From contig NZ_CP009438.1 in the NCBI RefSeq assembly GCF_000761215.1, forward strand, positions 4,977,501-5,041,500: a DNA stretch of 64,000 nucleotides, in the 5' to 3' direction. This stretch comes from Streptomyces glaucescens. Its GTDB lineage: Bacteria; Actinomycetota; Actinomycetes; Streptomycetales; Streptomycetaceae. The notes beneath the pieces were generated by a model that saw only the letters and a list, made by a program, of their open reading frames with translations, ran no database searches and was not told where the DNA came from. The translations under genes were made by a program, and so were the position numbers. Below, piece by piece: positions 25,047 to 33,456 of the stretch (positions are counted from its first letter, which is position 1; every line of letters begins with the position of its first letter).

Positions 25047-25214
25047 ATGGCGGCCATGAAGCCGCGAACGGGTGACGGCCCGCTCGAGGTGACCAAGGAG
25101 GGGCGGGGCATCGTCATGCGCGTTCCGCTCGAAGGCGGCGGTCGGCTCGTCGTCGAGCTGACCCCGGACGAGGCCGACGCGCTCGGCGACGCCCTCAAGA
25201 AGGTCGTGGGCTGA
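25047..25214 (+). CDS. DUF3117 small conserved protein, 55 aa
   Basis: A 55-residue protein, MAAMKPRTGDGPLEVTKEGR at the start, matching the actinobacterial DUF3117 family (mycobacterial Rv1211 as I recall) over its full length. It is predicted to be a small beta-rich protein of unknown function. The ATG follows AGGAAGGGGA, and a strong terminator lies 26 bp after the stop, so it is a monocistronic unit. An upstream in-frame extension exists but is not conserved-looking and lacks a ribosome site. Confidence 0.88.
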   Translation: MAAMKPRTGDGPLEVTKEGRGIVMRVPLEGGGRLVVELTPDEADALGDALKKVVG

Positions 25215-25240
25215 CGCGCGCAAGCGACCATACCCTTTCG

Positions 25241-25273
25241 GCCGCCCCGGCACCCACCCGGTGCCGGGGCGGC
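25241..25273 (+). terminator. Hairpin terminator after DUF3117 gene
   Basis: 14-bp perfect stem (25241-25254 with 25260-25273), 5-nt loop. Downstream to 25442 is a GC-rich stretch with three degenerate copies of TCACGGGCG(T/C)(G/C)CGG (25351, 25412, 25443) and no gene. Confidence 0.85.
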
Positions 25274-25442
25274 TCCGTGTCCGGGCCCCGGCACGCGGCC
25301 GGCCTCGGCGTGCGCCGGTCCGGAGGCGCCGGCGTGCTGTCCTCTGGCGGTCACGGGCGTGCGGAGTCCTGTCCTCGGCGCTACGGACGCCCGGCCTGCC
25401 GTCGTCCGGTGTCACGGGCGTGCGGCGTGCCGCCCTCCGGCC

Positions 25443-26093
25443 TCACGGGCGCCCGGCGTCCGGGCGTTTGACGGCGCACAGGAGCCCGTCCCCCACCGGC
25501 AGCAGCGACGGCACCAGCTCCTGGCTCTCGCGCACCGCGCGCAGCAGCTCGCGCAGCCGCACCACCTCGGTCGGCTGCGGCCCCGAGTCCACCGTGCGGC
25601 CGTGGGCGAAGACGCCCTCGAAGACCACCAGGCCGCCCGGCCGCAGCAGACGCAACGATTCGTCGAGGTAGTCCAGCACCTCCAGCCGGTCGCCGTCGCA
25701 GAAGACCAGGTCGTAGCCGGAGTCCGCCAGCCGGGGCAGCACCTCCAGCGCCCGGCCCGGGATGAACCGGGCCCGGTTGCTGGCGAACCCGGAGGCGCGG
25801 AACGCCTGCCGGGCGAACTGCTGGTGCTCCGGCTCGGTGTCGACGGTGGTCAGCACGCCGTCGGGGCGCATGCCGTGCAGCAGGTGGATCCCGGAGACGC
25901 CGGTGCCGGTGCCGATCTCCGCGACCGCCTTGGCGTCCACGGAGGCGGCCAGCATCCGCAGCGCGGCGCCCGTACCGGGCGCCACCGGGCGCAGCCCTGC
26001 CTCACGTGCCCGCTCGCGGGCCCAGTGCAGCGCTTCGTCCTCGGCGACATAGGCGTCGGCGAACGCCCAGCTCGTCTGCCGGTTGGCGGTAAT
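25443..26093 (-). CDS. SAM-dependent O-methyltransferase (Rv1220c-like), apparent ATT start
   Basis: A class I SAM methyltransferase of the O-methyltransferase_3 type. The glycine-rich SAM loop VAEIGTGTGVSG and acidic residues in TTVDTEPEHQ and FCDGD are present. The first ordinary start is a GTG at 25985, but the frame upstream codes for SWAFADAYVAEDEALHWARE and reaches the PGTGAALRML stretch. That matches the N-terminal helix of homologues. The only possible initiator covering it is ATT (complement at 26091-26093), with AGGAG 6 nt upstream. I therefore annotate 216 residues from ATT. It is divergent from the sigma factor gene, as in Mycobacterium. Substrate unknown. Confidence 0.82.
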   Translation of the reverse strand: MTANRQTSWAFADAYVAEDEALHWARERAREAGLRPVAPGTGAALRMLAASVDAKAVAEIGTGTGVSGIHLLHGMRPDGVLTTVDTEPEHQQFARQAFRASGFASNRARFIPGRALEVLPRLADSGYDLVFCDGDRLEVLDYLDESLRLLRPGGLVVFEGVFAHGRTVDSGPQPTEVVRLRELLRAVRESQELVPSLLPVGDGLLCAVKRPDAGRP

Positions 26094-26205
26094 GACCCTC
26101 TCCTGTCCCCACGGTTGCCTCGGCGTGACTGTATCCGTTGGCGTCGGGAACCCGCAGATGGGACCGGGCGTTTAGAGGGGTGGGAGACGACAGCGGGGGA
26201 CACGG

Positions 26206-27093
26206 TTGGATCACGACGACGAGCGGGACACCGAGCAAGTGCTGACGCAGCCGTATGAGCCGTGGCAGCCCAGCTCAAATTCTCGTAAAACCGCTTATCC
26301 GGAGCTAACGGACGAGGTGGCTATGGTAGGGGCTCCACTGGACACCACCAGAGCCGACAGGGGAGGTGCGGCCGCACCTGTGGACCGGGGAGGAGTGCTC
26401 CGGCGCTTCCTCGGGTCGGCGGGCAGGCCGAAATCCGTGAACGACACCGCTGACCACAGCCACGCCGACGGGTACGCCCAGACCGCGACCTTCTCCACCG
26501 ACGCGGACGGGCAGGCGTGGACTCCGCCCACCTGGGAGGAGATCGTCAGCACGCACAGCGGCCGCGTCTACCGGCTGGCGTACCGCCTCACCGGCAACCA
26601 GCACGACGCCGAGGACCTGACCCAGGAAGTCTTCGTCCGGGTCTTCCGCTCCCTGTCGACGTACACCCCGGGGACCTTCGAGGGCTGGCTGCACCGCATC
26701 ACCACCAACCTCTTCCTCGACATGGTCCGCCGCAAGCAGCGCATCCGCTTCGACGCCCTCGGCGACGACGCGGCCGAGCGCCTGCCCAGCCGCGAGCCCT
26801 CCCCGCAGCAGGTCCTCAACGACGCGCACTTCGACGCCGACGTCCAGCAGGCCCTCGACACCCTGGCGCCCGAGTTCCGCGCCGCGGTCGTGCTCTGCGA
26901 CATCGAGGGACTCTCCTACGAGGAGATCGCCGCCACCCTCGGCGTGAAGCTCGGCACCGTCCGCTCCCGGATCCACCGCGGCCGCTCCCAGCTGCGCAAG
27001 GCGCTCGCCCACCGCTCGCCCGAGGCACGCGCCGAGCGCCGGTCCTTCCTCGCCCGTGTCCCCGCACTGGGAGGAGGGGGCGCGTCCGCGTGA
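26206..27093 (+). CDS. sigE: ECF sigma factor, SigE of mycobacterial type
   Basis: About 295 residues. Sigma region 2 (SGRVYRLAYRLTGNQHDAED, TQEVFVRVFR) and region 4 (LSYEEIAATLGVKLGTVRSR) are complete. An unusually long N-terminal extension of about 110 residues precedes region 2. The TTG at 26206 has GGGGGA six bases upstream; ATG at 26323 is an alternative that would remove 39 residues. Followed by an overlapping zinc anti-sigma gene, then htrA and tatB, it corresponds to M. tuberculosis sigE (Rv1221), an envelope-stress sigma. It is not the S. coelicolor gene called sigE, which lies elsewhere. Confidence 0.9.
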   Translation: MDHDDERDTEQVLTQPYEPWQPSSNSRKTAYPELTDEVAMVGAPLDTTRADRGGAAAPVDRGGVLRRFLGSAGRPKSVNDTADHSHADGYAQTATFSTDADGQAWTPPTWEEIVSTHSGRVYRLAYRLTGNQHDAEDLTQEVFVRVFRSLSTYTPGTFEGWLHRITTNLFLDMVRRKQRIRFDALGDDAAERLPSREPSPQQVLNDAHFDADVQQALDTLAPEFRAAVVLCDIEGLSYEEIAATLGVKLGTVRSRIHRGRSQLRKALAHRSPEARAERRSFLARVPALGGGGASA

Positions 27094-28055
27094 GTGGATC
27101 ACGGCCGAAACCTGCGGAGGGACACCTCGCAGAGCAGCACCTGGGAGACCGGCTCGCCGCCCTCGTCGACGGAGAGCTCGGTCATGACGCGCGTGAGCGC
27201 GTGCTGGCGCACGTGGCGACCTGCCCGAAGTGCAAGGCGGAGGTCGACGCGCAGCGCCGCCTGAAGAACGTGTTCGCCGAAGCGGCCCCGCCGCCGCCCT
27301 CCGAGAGCCTCCTGGCCCGGCTCCAGGGGCTGCCCGGCGGAAGCGGCCCGGACAGCGGCGACTCCCCGCCCGGGGGACCGCTGGGCGGCTTCGCGGGACG
27401 GCCCGGCGCCGGTGGCGTCTTCGGGCTGAGACGGGGCGGTGAGCGTTTCGCGTTCGACTACGTCCCGGCCCGCCCGCACGACCCCGTCCTGCCGGTCACC
27501 GCGCCGCGCGGCTTCCGCATCCACGACGTCGCCCGGTCCGACGGCGAACGGGCCTCGCGCGGGCGGCGGTTCGCGTTCGTCGCCGCCGGAGCGGTGTCCC
27601 TGGCCGCGATCGCACTGGGCGGTGTCACCACCGGAGTCCCCGGTGACCCCGAGGCACGGGGCGGCGCGGGCAGCAATGTGACGCCGCTGCGCTCACCGGG
27701 CGCGGGCACCACCACGGCGCCGGACGGCCAGCGGCGGCGCTCGGTGGGCCCCCTGCTGGCCCAAGGCGTCGGGGGACGGATGCTCGGCGAGGTCCCGGCG
27801 GCCCCGACGCAGCTGTCCGCACCCCTGCTGCCCGGGGTGACGGCCCCCGCCGCCGGACAGCAGCACGGCCTGGCGCATCCGCTCACCACACCCGTGCTGG
27901 CCGGCGCGGCCGCCATGTCCCCGTGGATACGCCCGCTGGGCGCCACCCCGCCGATCAGCCTGACCGCCTGGTCCCCGGCGCCCCAGACCGGCCCCCCCGG
28001 TCTGCTCGCCGCCTCGCCCGGCCCCGACCCGGGCACCGAGCACCCCGCTCGCTGA
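27090..28055 (+). CDS. Zinc-binding transmembrane anti-sigma factor (RseA-like)
   Basis: A 321-residue anti-sigma factor. The ZAS motif HxxxCxxC is His41-Cys45-Cys48 (HVATCPKC) in the cytoplasmic domain. One membrane helix spans about residues 161-182. The remaining 140 residues are extracytoplasmic, Pro/Ala/Gly-rich, without a recognisable fold. Its GTG overlaps the sigma stop (GTGA), so sigma and anti-sigma are coupled. It should hold the sigma factor at the membrane until envelope stress triggers release or proteolysis; the neighbouring HtrA protease is a plausible participant. Confidence 0.88.
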   Translation: MSGSRPKPAEGHLAEQHLGDRLAALVDGELGHDARERVLAHVATCPKCKAEVDAQRRLKNVFAEAAPPPPSESLLARLQGLPGGSGPDSGDSPPGGPLGGFAGRPGAGGVFGLRRGGERFAFDYVPARPHDPVLPVTAPRGFRIHDVARSDGERASRGRRFAFVAAGAVSLAAIALGGVTTGVPGDPEARGGAGSNVTPLRSPGAGTTTAPDGQRRRSVGPLLAQGVGGRMLGEVPAAPTQLSAPLLPGVTAPAAGQQHGLAHPLTTPVLAGAAAMSPWIRPLGATPPISLTAWSPAPQTGPPGLLAASPGPDPGTEHPAR

Positions 28056-28190
28056 CCGCTCCCTGCGGATCGGCTCGCGAACCTGGTTGAATCCCGGGGA
28101 GGACCGCACCCTCGGCCTTGGCCCGGGCGCGGAATCGACGAACCGCGGCCACCATCGACGAGCCGAGCCGCGCCCAGCTGTGGGGAGAGC

Positions 28191-30611
28191 ATGAACGAGG
28201 GGAAGCCCGCGCAGAGCCCTTCGGGCCGGCCGGGGGACACGGCACGGCCCGAAGGCGACTTCCGACTGGAACACCCCGCACCACCCCGGCCGGCCGCTTC
28301 CCCCGAGGGAGCCCCGACCGACGGGGACTTCGAGCTGGGCGCTCCCGTGGGGGCGCGAGGGGATGACCCGGTGGCCGGGGCGGGCGCGGGGACGCAGGGT
28401 GGTCCGGCGGCCCCGACCGACGGCGACTTCGAGCTGGGCGCTCCCGCGGGGGCGCGAGGGGATGACCCGGTGGCCGGGGCGGGCGCGGGGACGCAGGGCG
28501 GTCCGGCGGCCCCGACCGACGGCGACTTCGAGCTGAGGCGTCCCGAGGAGCCGGCGGACGGCCGGGCCGGGACGGCGGGCCACGCTGCCACGACCGAGAT
28601 CGCCTCCGGTTCCGGTGGCGGCGCCGGGGAGAGGCGCCTCGACGAGAACGCCGACGGCGAGACGGCCGGATCCGCCGAGTCCGCGGACGCCCCCGGACCG
28701 CCTTCCGGTGTGCAGCCGGGCTCCACCGTGCCCGAGGGCACCCTCGACGCCCCCGGTGCGACACCGGACCCGGCCGGGCCCGCCGCCGCTCCGAGCGCCC
28801 CCGCGCAGGCGCCGGACCCAGTGCAGCCCGTCGTCCCTCCGGCCCGCTCCGGCGAGACGACAGGGTCTGACGTTCCCTTGGGAGCTCCGGCGCCTTTCGC
28901 CGACGCGCCCGAGCCGCTCCCCGACCGGGCCCCCGCGCAGGCGCCGGACCCGGTGCCGCCCGTCGTCCCTTCCGCCCGCTTGGGCGAGGCTGCAGGATCC
29001 GACGCGGCGGGAGCGGACGTTCCCCTGGGAGCCCCGGCGCCCTTCGCCGACGCCCCCAAGCCGCTCCACGACCCCGATCCCTACAGCACCCCGCCCTACG
29101 GGGAACCGGGCCCCTGGGCGCCCGCGCCGCCCGTGCAGCACCCGGGGGTGACGCCCGCGCGCGGCACGGCGATACCCGCACCGCCGTCGCCCACCGCTGG
29201 CCCGTCGGCGCCCCACCCCCCTGCGGCAGCGCCCGTCCCGCCCGTGACCCAGCACGCCGCGGCACCGGCGGCCCCGCTCCCGGCCGACGCCGCGGCACCG
29301 TCCGGCGGCCACGTCCCGGCACCACCCCCACCCGCGCACCCCGGCACCCCGGCGGCCGTGACGGCTGCCGCGGGCACCGCCGGCGGGCCCGCGCCCGCGC
29401 CCTCCGCCGACCCCTGGCAGCGCTACGACCCCTGGGCCGCGCCGGCCGCCGGCGTCGCGCCGCTCCAGCAGAACGGCGCCGCCGTGCTCACCCGGGGGCA
29501 GCGCCGCAAGCGGGCCAGGAAGGCACTGGCCGGCGCGGCCGTGCTGCTGGCCCTGGTGTCCGGCGGCATCGGCGGCATCGTGGGCGCCTACCTGGAGCGC
29601 AACGGCGGCGTCGGGCAGGTGGAGCTGCCGCAGGCCGGCAAGGAGTCCGCGGACCGGGACCCGGACAGCGTCGCCGGGATCGCCGCCCGCGCCCTGCCCA
29701 GCGTGGTCACCCTGCATGTCGCCGGCAGCGACGAGTCCGGCACCGGCACCGGGTTCGTGCTCGACGGCCGGGGCCACATCCTCACCAACGACCACGTCGT
29801 CGAGCCCGCCGGTTCGGACGGCGAGATAACGGTCACCTTCAACAGCGGCGACACCGCGGAGGCGGAGGTCGTCGGCCGGGACAGCGGCTACGACCTCGCC
29901 GTCGTCCGGGTCCGCGGCGTCAGCGGGCTCCAGCCGCTACCGCTCGGCAACTCCGACAACGTCCGGGTCGGCGACCCCGTCGTGGCCATCGGCGCGCCCT
30001 TCGACCTGGCCGGCACGGTCACCTCGGGGATCATCTCCGCCAAGGAGCGGCCCATCACGGCCGGCGGTGAGAGCGGCGACGGCAGCGACGTGTCGTACGT
30101 CGACGCCCTGCAGACCGACGCGCCCATCAACCCGGGCAACTCCGGCGGCCCCCTGCTGGACGCCGAGGCCCGGGTGATCGGCATCAACTCCGCGATCCGG
30201 TCCGCCGGCGGCGGCGACCTGGACGGCGGCCAGGCCGGTTCCATCGGCCTCGGCTTCGCCATTCCGATCAACCAGGGCAAGCGGGTCGCCGAGGAGCTGA
30301 TCAACACGGGCAGGGCGACCCACCCGGTGATCGGCGTCACCCTCGACATGAGCTACTCGGGCGACGGCGCGAGGGTCGGCACCAAGGGCAGCGACGGCGG
30401 CTCCGCCGTCACCCCGGGCGGCCCCGGCGACCGGGCCGGGATCGAGCCGGGCGACGTCATCACCGAGGTCGACGGCCAGCGGGTGCACTCGGGCCAGGAG
30501 CTGATCGTCAAGACCCGCGCCCACCGGCCGGGCGACCGCCTGGAGCTGACGGTCGTACGCGACGGCGGTGAGCGCACGATCTCCCTGGTGCTCGGCTCGT
30601 CGGAGGACTGA
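28191..30611 (+). CDS. htrA: HtrA/DegP-like membrane serine protease with PDZ domain
   Basis: An 806-residue protease. About 440 residues of Pro/Ala/Gly/acidic low-complexity sequence precede a membrane helix (about 446-468). A trypsin-like domain follows with the triad His535 (TNDHVVEP), Asp568 (DSGYDLAVV) and Ser651 (NPGNSGGPL). The C-terminal PDZ domain contains GIEPGDVITEVDG. The catalytic part is outside the membrane. The ATG has GGGGAGAG upstream. The cytoplasmic arm contains a nearly perfect 99-bp tandem duplication (28317-28514) and a second repeat family around 28800-29070. Position after sigE and anti-sigma suggests quality control of secreted proteins. Confidence 0.92.
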   Translation: MNEGKPAQSPSGRPGDTARPEGDFRLEHPAPPRPAASPEGAPTDGDFELGAPVGARGDDPVAGAGAGTQGGPAAPTDGDFELGAPAGARGDDPVAGAGAGTQGGPAAPTDGDFELRRPEEPADGRAGTAGHAATTEIASGSGGGAGERRLDENADGETAGSAESADAPGPPSGVQPGSTVPEGTLDAPGATPDPAGPAAAPSAPAQAPDPVQPVVPPARSGETTGSDVPLGAPAPFADAPEPLPDRAPAQAPDPVPPVVPSARLGEAAGSDAAGADVPLGAPAPFADAPKPLHDPDPYSTPPYGEPGPWAPAPPVQHPGVTPARGTAIPAPPSPTAGPSAPHPPAAAPVPPVTQHAAAPAAPLPADAAAPSGGHVPAPPPPAHPGTPAAVTAAAGTAGGPAPAPSADPWQRYDPWAAPAAGVAPLQQNGAAVLTRGQRRKRARKALAGAAVLLALVSGGIGGIVGAYLERNGGVGQVELPQAGKESADRDPDSVAGIAARALPSVVTLHVAGSDESGTGTGFVLDGRGHILTNDHVVEPAGSDGEITVTFNSGDTAEAEVVGRDSGYDLAVVRVRGVSGLQPLPLGNSDNVRVGDPVVAIGAPFDLAGTVTSGIISAKERPITAGGESGDGSDVSYVDALQTDAPINPGNSGGPLLDAEARVIGINSAIRSAGGGDLDGGQAGSIGLGFAIPINQGKRVAEELINTGRATHPVIGVTLDMSYSGDGARVGTKGSDGGSAVTPGGPGDRAGIEPGDVITEVDGQRVHSGQELIVKTRAHRPGDRLELTVVRDGGERTISLVLGSSED
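28317..28540 (+). repeat. 99-bp tandem repeat inside htrA
   Basis: Two nearly identical 99-bp units (28317-28415 and 28416-28514) and the first 26 bp of a third. Each encodes a 33-residue unit starting TDGDFELGAP. The frame is kept. Confidence 0.92.
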
Positions 30612-30626
30612 CCCGGACGTCCCCCG

Positions 30627-30648
30627 GCTGTGACACCGGCCTCACAGC
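30627..30648 (+). terminator. Weak hairpin after htrA
   Basis: 7-bp stem GCTGTGA/TCACAGC with 8-nt loop, 16 bp after the stop. It could end htrA transcripts or act as a processing site before tatB. Confidence 0.4.
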
Positions 30649-30801
30649 GCGGACGGGTCGCCTCCCCTCACATGGGCGGCAACCGGGAAAACCGCGCACA
30701 TACCCACACTCGGGGGTCACGGGACGGTACCGGTCGGACGGGATCGGCGGGTACCGTGGATCCGGCCCGGGACCACGGGAGGACATCGCAAGGAGCTTCA
30801 G

Positions 30802-31239
30802 GTGTTCAATGACATAGGCGCGCTTGAGCTGGTGACGATCATCGTCCTCGCCGTGCTCGTGTTCGGACCGGACAAGCTGCCGAAGGTCATCCAGGACGTG
30901 ATGCGCACGGTCCGGAAGATCCGTGAGTTCTCGGAGAGCGCCAAGCACGACATCCGGCAGGAGCTCGGGCCCGAGTTCAAGGACTTCGAGTTCGAGGACC
31001 TGAACCCCAAGACGTTCATCCGCAAGCAGCTGGACAACGAGGACCTGGGGATCAAGGAGATCCGCAACGGCTTCGACCTGAAGAAGGAGATGGCCGAGGT
31101 CACGGACGCGGTCCACGGCCGTGACTCCGACTCGTCCGCCCCGTCGTCGGGTTCCTCCCCCTCCGGTGACCGCGTCGACATGAGCAAGCGGACGGAGCCC
31201 GCGGACCACCGCCCGCCGTTCGACGCCGACGCCACCTGA
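30802..31239 (+). CDS. tatB: Twin-arginine translocase subunit TatB
   Basis: A 145-residue TatB. One N-terminal membrane helix with the TatA/B hinge (IVLAVLVFGPDKLPKVI, residues 13-29) is followed by an amphipathic helix (DVMRTVRKIREFSESAK). A charged C-terminal tail follows. TatB forms the substrate-receptor complex with TatC, which is not encoded nearby. The GTG start follows AAGGAG seven bases upstream. Its place after sigE-rseA-htrA matches mycobacteria. Streptomyces uses Tat heavily, so the gene is expected to matter for secretion. Confidence 0.93.
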   Translation: MFNDIGALELVTIIVLAVLVFGPDKLPKVIQDVMRTVRKIREFSESAKHDIRQELGPEFKDFEFEDLNPKTFIRKQLDNEDLGIKEIRNGFDLKKEMAEVTDAVHGRDSDSSAPSSGSSPSGDRVDMSKRTEPADHRPPFDADAT

Positions 31240-31441
31240 GCCCCTCGCGCGCCGCGTGGCGCCCCTCCCGCACGGCTTGAACACGTCTTCGGGCGCCCCA
31301 CGCGCCGAGCGCATTCCCGGCTGCCCGGAGCGGTGTGGATATGCTGCCGAGTTGTTGTGCGGACCGTGGGCACATGAGCAACGCCGCCCGAAGGGGGGCG
31401 GGCGGACCCGGTCCGACGAGAGCGAGGAGGCGTCCGGGTAC

Positions 31442-32101
31442 ATGGAGACGACGAGTCGGTCGGTCGCGCAGACGCCGGCCGCGGAGGGCGGACAGCACGT
31501 CCCCTCCGCCCGGCGGGCGGTCGACGGCTACCTGCGAGCGTCCTTCCCGTGGTACGGCCTCGACGAGGCCTTCACGGGACCGCGCTGGCTGATGCAGGTC
31601 GGCACGGCGTCCGACGGGTCCGTGGAGCACGGGTCGATCGGGCACGGGGACGAGCCCTCGGTCCGGGCGGAGGCCACGGGCGAGGACCGGGAGCGGTTCG
31701 CGGTCGTGGTGACCGTCGCGGCGAACCCGGTGCGGCGCAGCCCGGACGGCACTGGGCTGCTGGAGGCCACCTCGGTCTCCTCCGCGGCCTGGCTGGCCGG
31801 TGTGGGGCTGCTGTCCTTCACCTGGCCCGGTCAGATGGACCACAGCCTGCGTGACGACTGGCTGGAGCAGCAGACCGAGACCGCGTGGGCGCTCGCCGAC
31901 GACCTCGACGGGCCGGAGTGGTCGACGCTGAGCCTGCCCGTGGACGGGGTGCCGACGGCGTTCCACTACCGCGAGTCCGAGTTCGGCTGGGTCCTGGCCG
32001 GGTCGACCCGGCAGGGCGTGCACGTCGGGGCGTACGGCCGCGGGATGAGCGCGTACGGGCTCGGCTTCGCCGCGATCAAGGACATCGCCGTGTACGAGTA
32101 G
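31442..32101 (+). CDS. Conserved actinobacterial hypothetical protein
   Basis: A 219-residue soluble protein without signal peptide or membrane segments. It is rich in Trp and Gly (ASFPWYGLDEAFTGPRWLMQ, GLLSFTWPG, VPTAFHYRESEFGWV, GAYGRGMSAYGLGF). Spaced aromatic residues suggest a compact beta fold. I recognise no named domain. The ATG at 31442 follows GAGGAGG with a long spacing of 12; an upstream TATGCT at 31338-31343 may be its -10. It ends at a strong bidirectional terminator facing mrp. Confidence 0.75.
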   Translation: METTSRSVAQTPAAEGGQHVPSARRAVDGYLRASFPWYGLDEAFTGPRWLMQVGTASDGSVEHGSIGHGDEPSVRAEATGEDRERFAVVVTVAANPVRRSPDGTGLLEATSVSSAAWLAGVGLLSFTWPGQMDHSLRDDWLEQQTETAWALADDLDGPEWSTLSLPVDGVPTAFHYRESEFGWVLAGSTRQGVHVGAYGRGMSAYGLGFAAIKDIAVYE

Positions 32102-32117
32102 GGCCACGCGACGGGAA

Positions 32118-32146
32118 AAGGGGCGCCGTCGTCTTCGGCGCCCCTT
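32118..32146. terminator. Bidirectional terminator between hypothetical gene and mrp
   Basis: 11-bp perfect stem (32118-32128 with 32136-32146), 7-nt loop, AAAA before and TTCT after. To its right (32190-32270) is a short duplication of GCCCCGTGCGGCGGGGTCC. Confidence 0.85.
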
Positions 32147-32279
32147 CTCCCACGAGGTCTCGTACTTCCCGCAGGGCCTCGTTCCGCGCTGCCCTGTCCG
32201 GCAGATTTCGCGCTGCCCCGTGCGGCGGGGTCCGGGCGGCCCCGTGCGGCGGGGTCCGCGCTGCCCCCGCCGGGCGTGC

Positions 32280-33413
32280 TCAGAACTTGTTCTTGGGGGT
32301 GATCCCCAGCGACAGGCCCGACAGACCGCGCTGGCGGCCGCCCAGCTTGCCCGCGATCGCGCGCAGCGCCGCGCCCGCCGGGGACTCGGGGTCTGTCAGC
32401 ACGACCGGCCTGCCCTCGTCGCCGCCCTCGCGCAGCCGGACGTCGATCGGGATGGAGCCGAGGACGGGGACGTTCGTGCCCGTCGTGCGGGTCAGGCCGT
32501 CCGCGACCAGCTGACCGCCGCCGGTGCCGAAGACGTCGACCATCTCGTCGCAGTGCGGGCAGGGCAGACCGGACATGTTCTCGACCACGCCGACGATCTT
32601 CTGGTGGGTCTGCACGGCGATCGACCCGGCCCGCTCGGCCACCTCGGCGGCGGCCTGCTGCGGGGTCGTGACGACCAGGATCTCGGCGTTCGGGACGAGC
32701 TGGGCGACGGAGATCGCGATGTCGCCGGTGCCGGGCGGCAGGTCCAGGAGCAGGACGTCCAGGTCGCCCCAGTAGACGTCCGCGAGGAACTGCTGGAGAG
32801 CGCGGTGGAGCATCGGGCCGCGCCAGACGACGGGAGCGTTGCCCGGGGTGAACATGCCGATGGAGATGACCTTCACGCCGTTCGCCGACGGCGGCATGAT
32901 CATGTTCTCGACCTGGGTGGGCCGTCCGTCGGCGCCCAGCATGCGGGGTACGGAGTGGCCGTAGATGTCGGCGTCGACCACGCCCACCTTCAGGCCGTCG
33001 GCCGCCATCGCCGCCGCCAGGTTGACCGTCACCGAGGACTTGCCGACGCCGCCCTTGCCGGAGGCGACCGCGTAGACGCGGGTCAGCGAGCCGGGCTTGG
33101 CGAAGGGCACCTCGCGCTCGGTCTGGCCGCCGCGCAGCGCCGCCGCCAGCTCCTTGCGCTGCTCGTCGCTCATCACGTCCAGCGTGACGTCGACGCGGGT
33201 GACGCCCTCGACGCGGGAGACCGCCTCGGTCACGCGCTGGGTGATCGTGTCGCGCATGGGACAGCCCGAGACCGTCAGGTACACGGTGACGGCGACCGTG
33301 CCGTCCGCCCCGATGTCCACCGACTTGACCATTCCCAGCTCGGTGATGGGTCGGTTGATCTCGGGGTCGTTCACCGTCGCCAGTGCCTCGCGCACCGCGT
33401 CTTCCGTAGCCAT
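32280..33413 (-). CDS. mrp: Mrp/ApbC-type iron-sulfur carrier ATPase
   Basis: A 377-residue P-loop ATPase. The N-terminal MIP18/DUF59 domain covers about residues 1-90. The deviant Walker A ASGKGGVGKSS follows at about 105-115. The CPHC pair that bridges a [4Fe-4S] cluster in the dimer lies near residue 290. It delivers iron-sulfur clusters to apo-proteins. The start (ATG complement at 33411-33413) is supported by TACCAT exactly 7 nt upstream without a ribosome site, implying a leaderless message. Downstream of DUF1003 and MgtE-like genes on the same strand, the order mirrors Rv1229c-Rv1232c as I recall it. Confidence 0.92.
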   Translation of the reverse strand: MATEDAVREALATVNDPEINRPITELGMVKSVDIGADGTVAVTVYLTVSGCPMRDTITQRVTEAVSRVEGVTRVDVTLDVMSDEQRKELAAALRGGQTEREVPFAKPGSLTRVYAVASGKGGVGKSSVTVNLAAAMAADGLKVGVVDADIYGHSVPRMLGADGRPTQVENMIMPPSANGVKVISIGMFTPGNAPVVWRGPMLHRALQQFLADVYWGDLDVLLLDLPPGTGDIAISVAQLVPNAEILVVTTPQQAAAEVAERAGSIAVQTHQKIVGVVENMSGLPCPHCDEMVDVFGTGGGQLVADGLTRTTGTNVPVLGSIPIDVRLREGGDEGRPVVLTDPESPAGAALRAIAGKLGGRQRGLSGLSLGITPKNKF

Positions 33414-33420
33414 AGAGACG

Positions 33421-33426
33421 ATGGTA
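33421..33426 (-). promoter_or_regulatory. -10 box, leaderless mrp transcript
   Basis: TACCAT on the minus strand ends 7 nt before the ATG of mrp. Confidence 0.55.
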
Positions 33427-33456
33427 CGGCGCCGCACAGGGGCCCCGGAAAGCCCG

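Noticed and set aside
28317..28540. CRISPR-like regular repeats
   Set aside because: Units are contiguous, in frame and coding; no spacers or cas genes. The same holds for repeats at 51796, 44155 and 41675.
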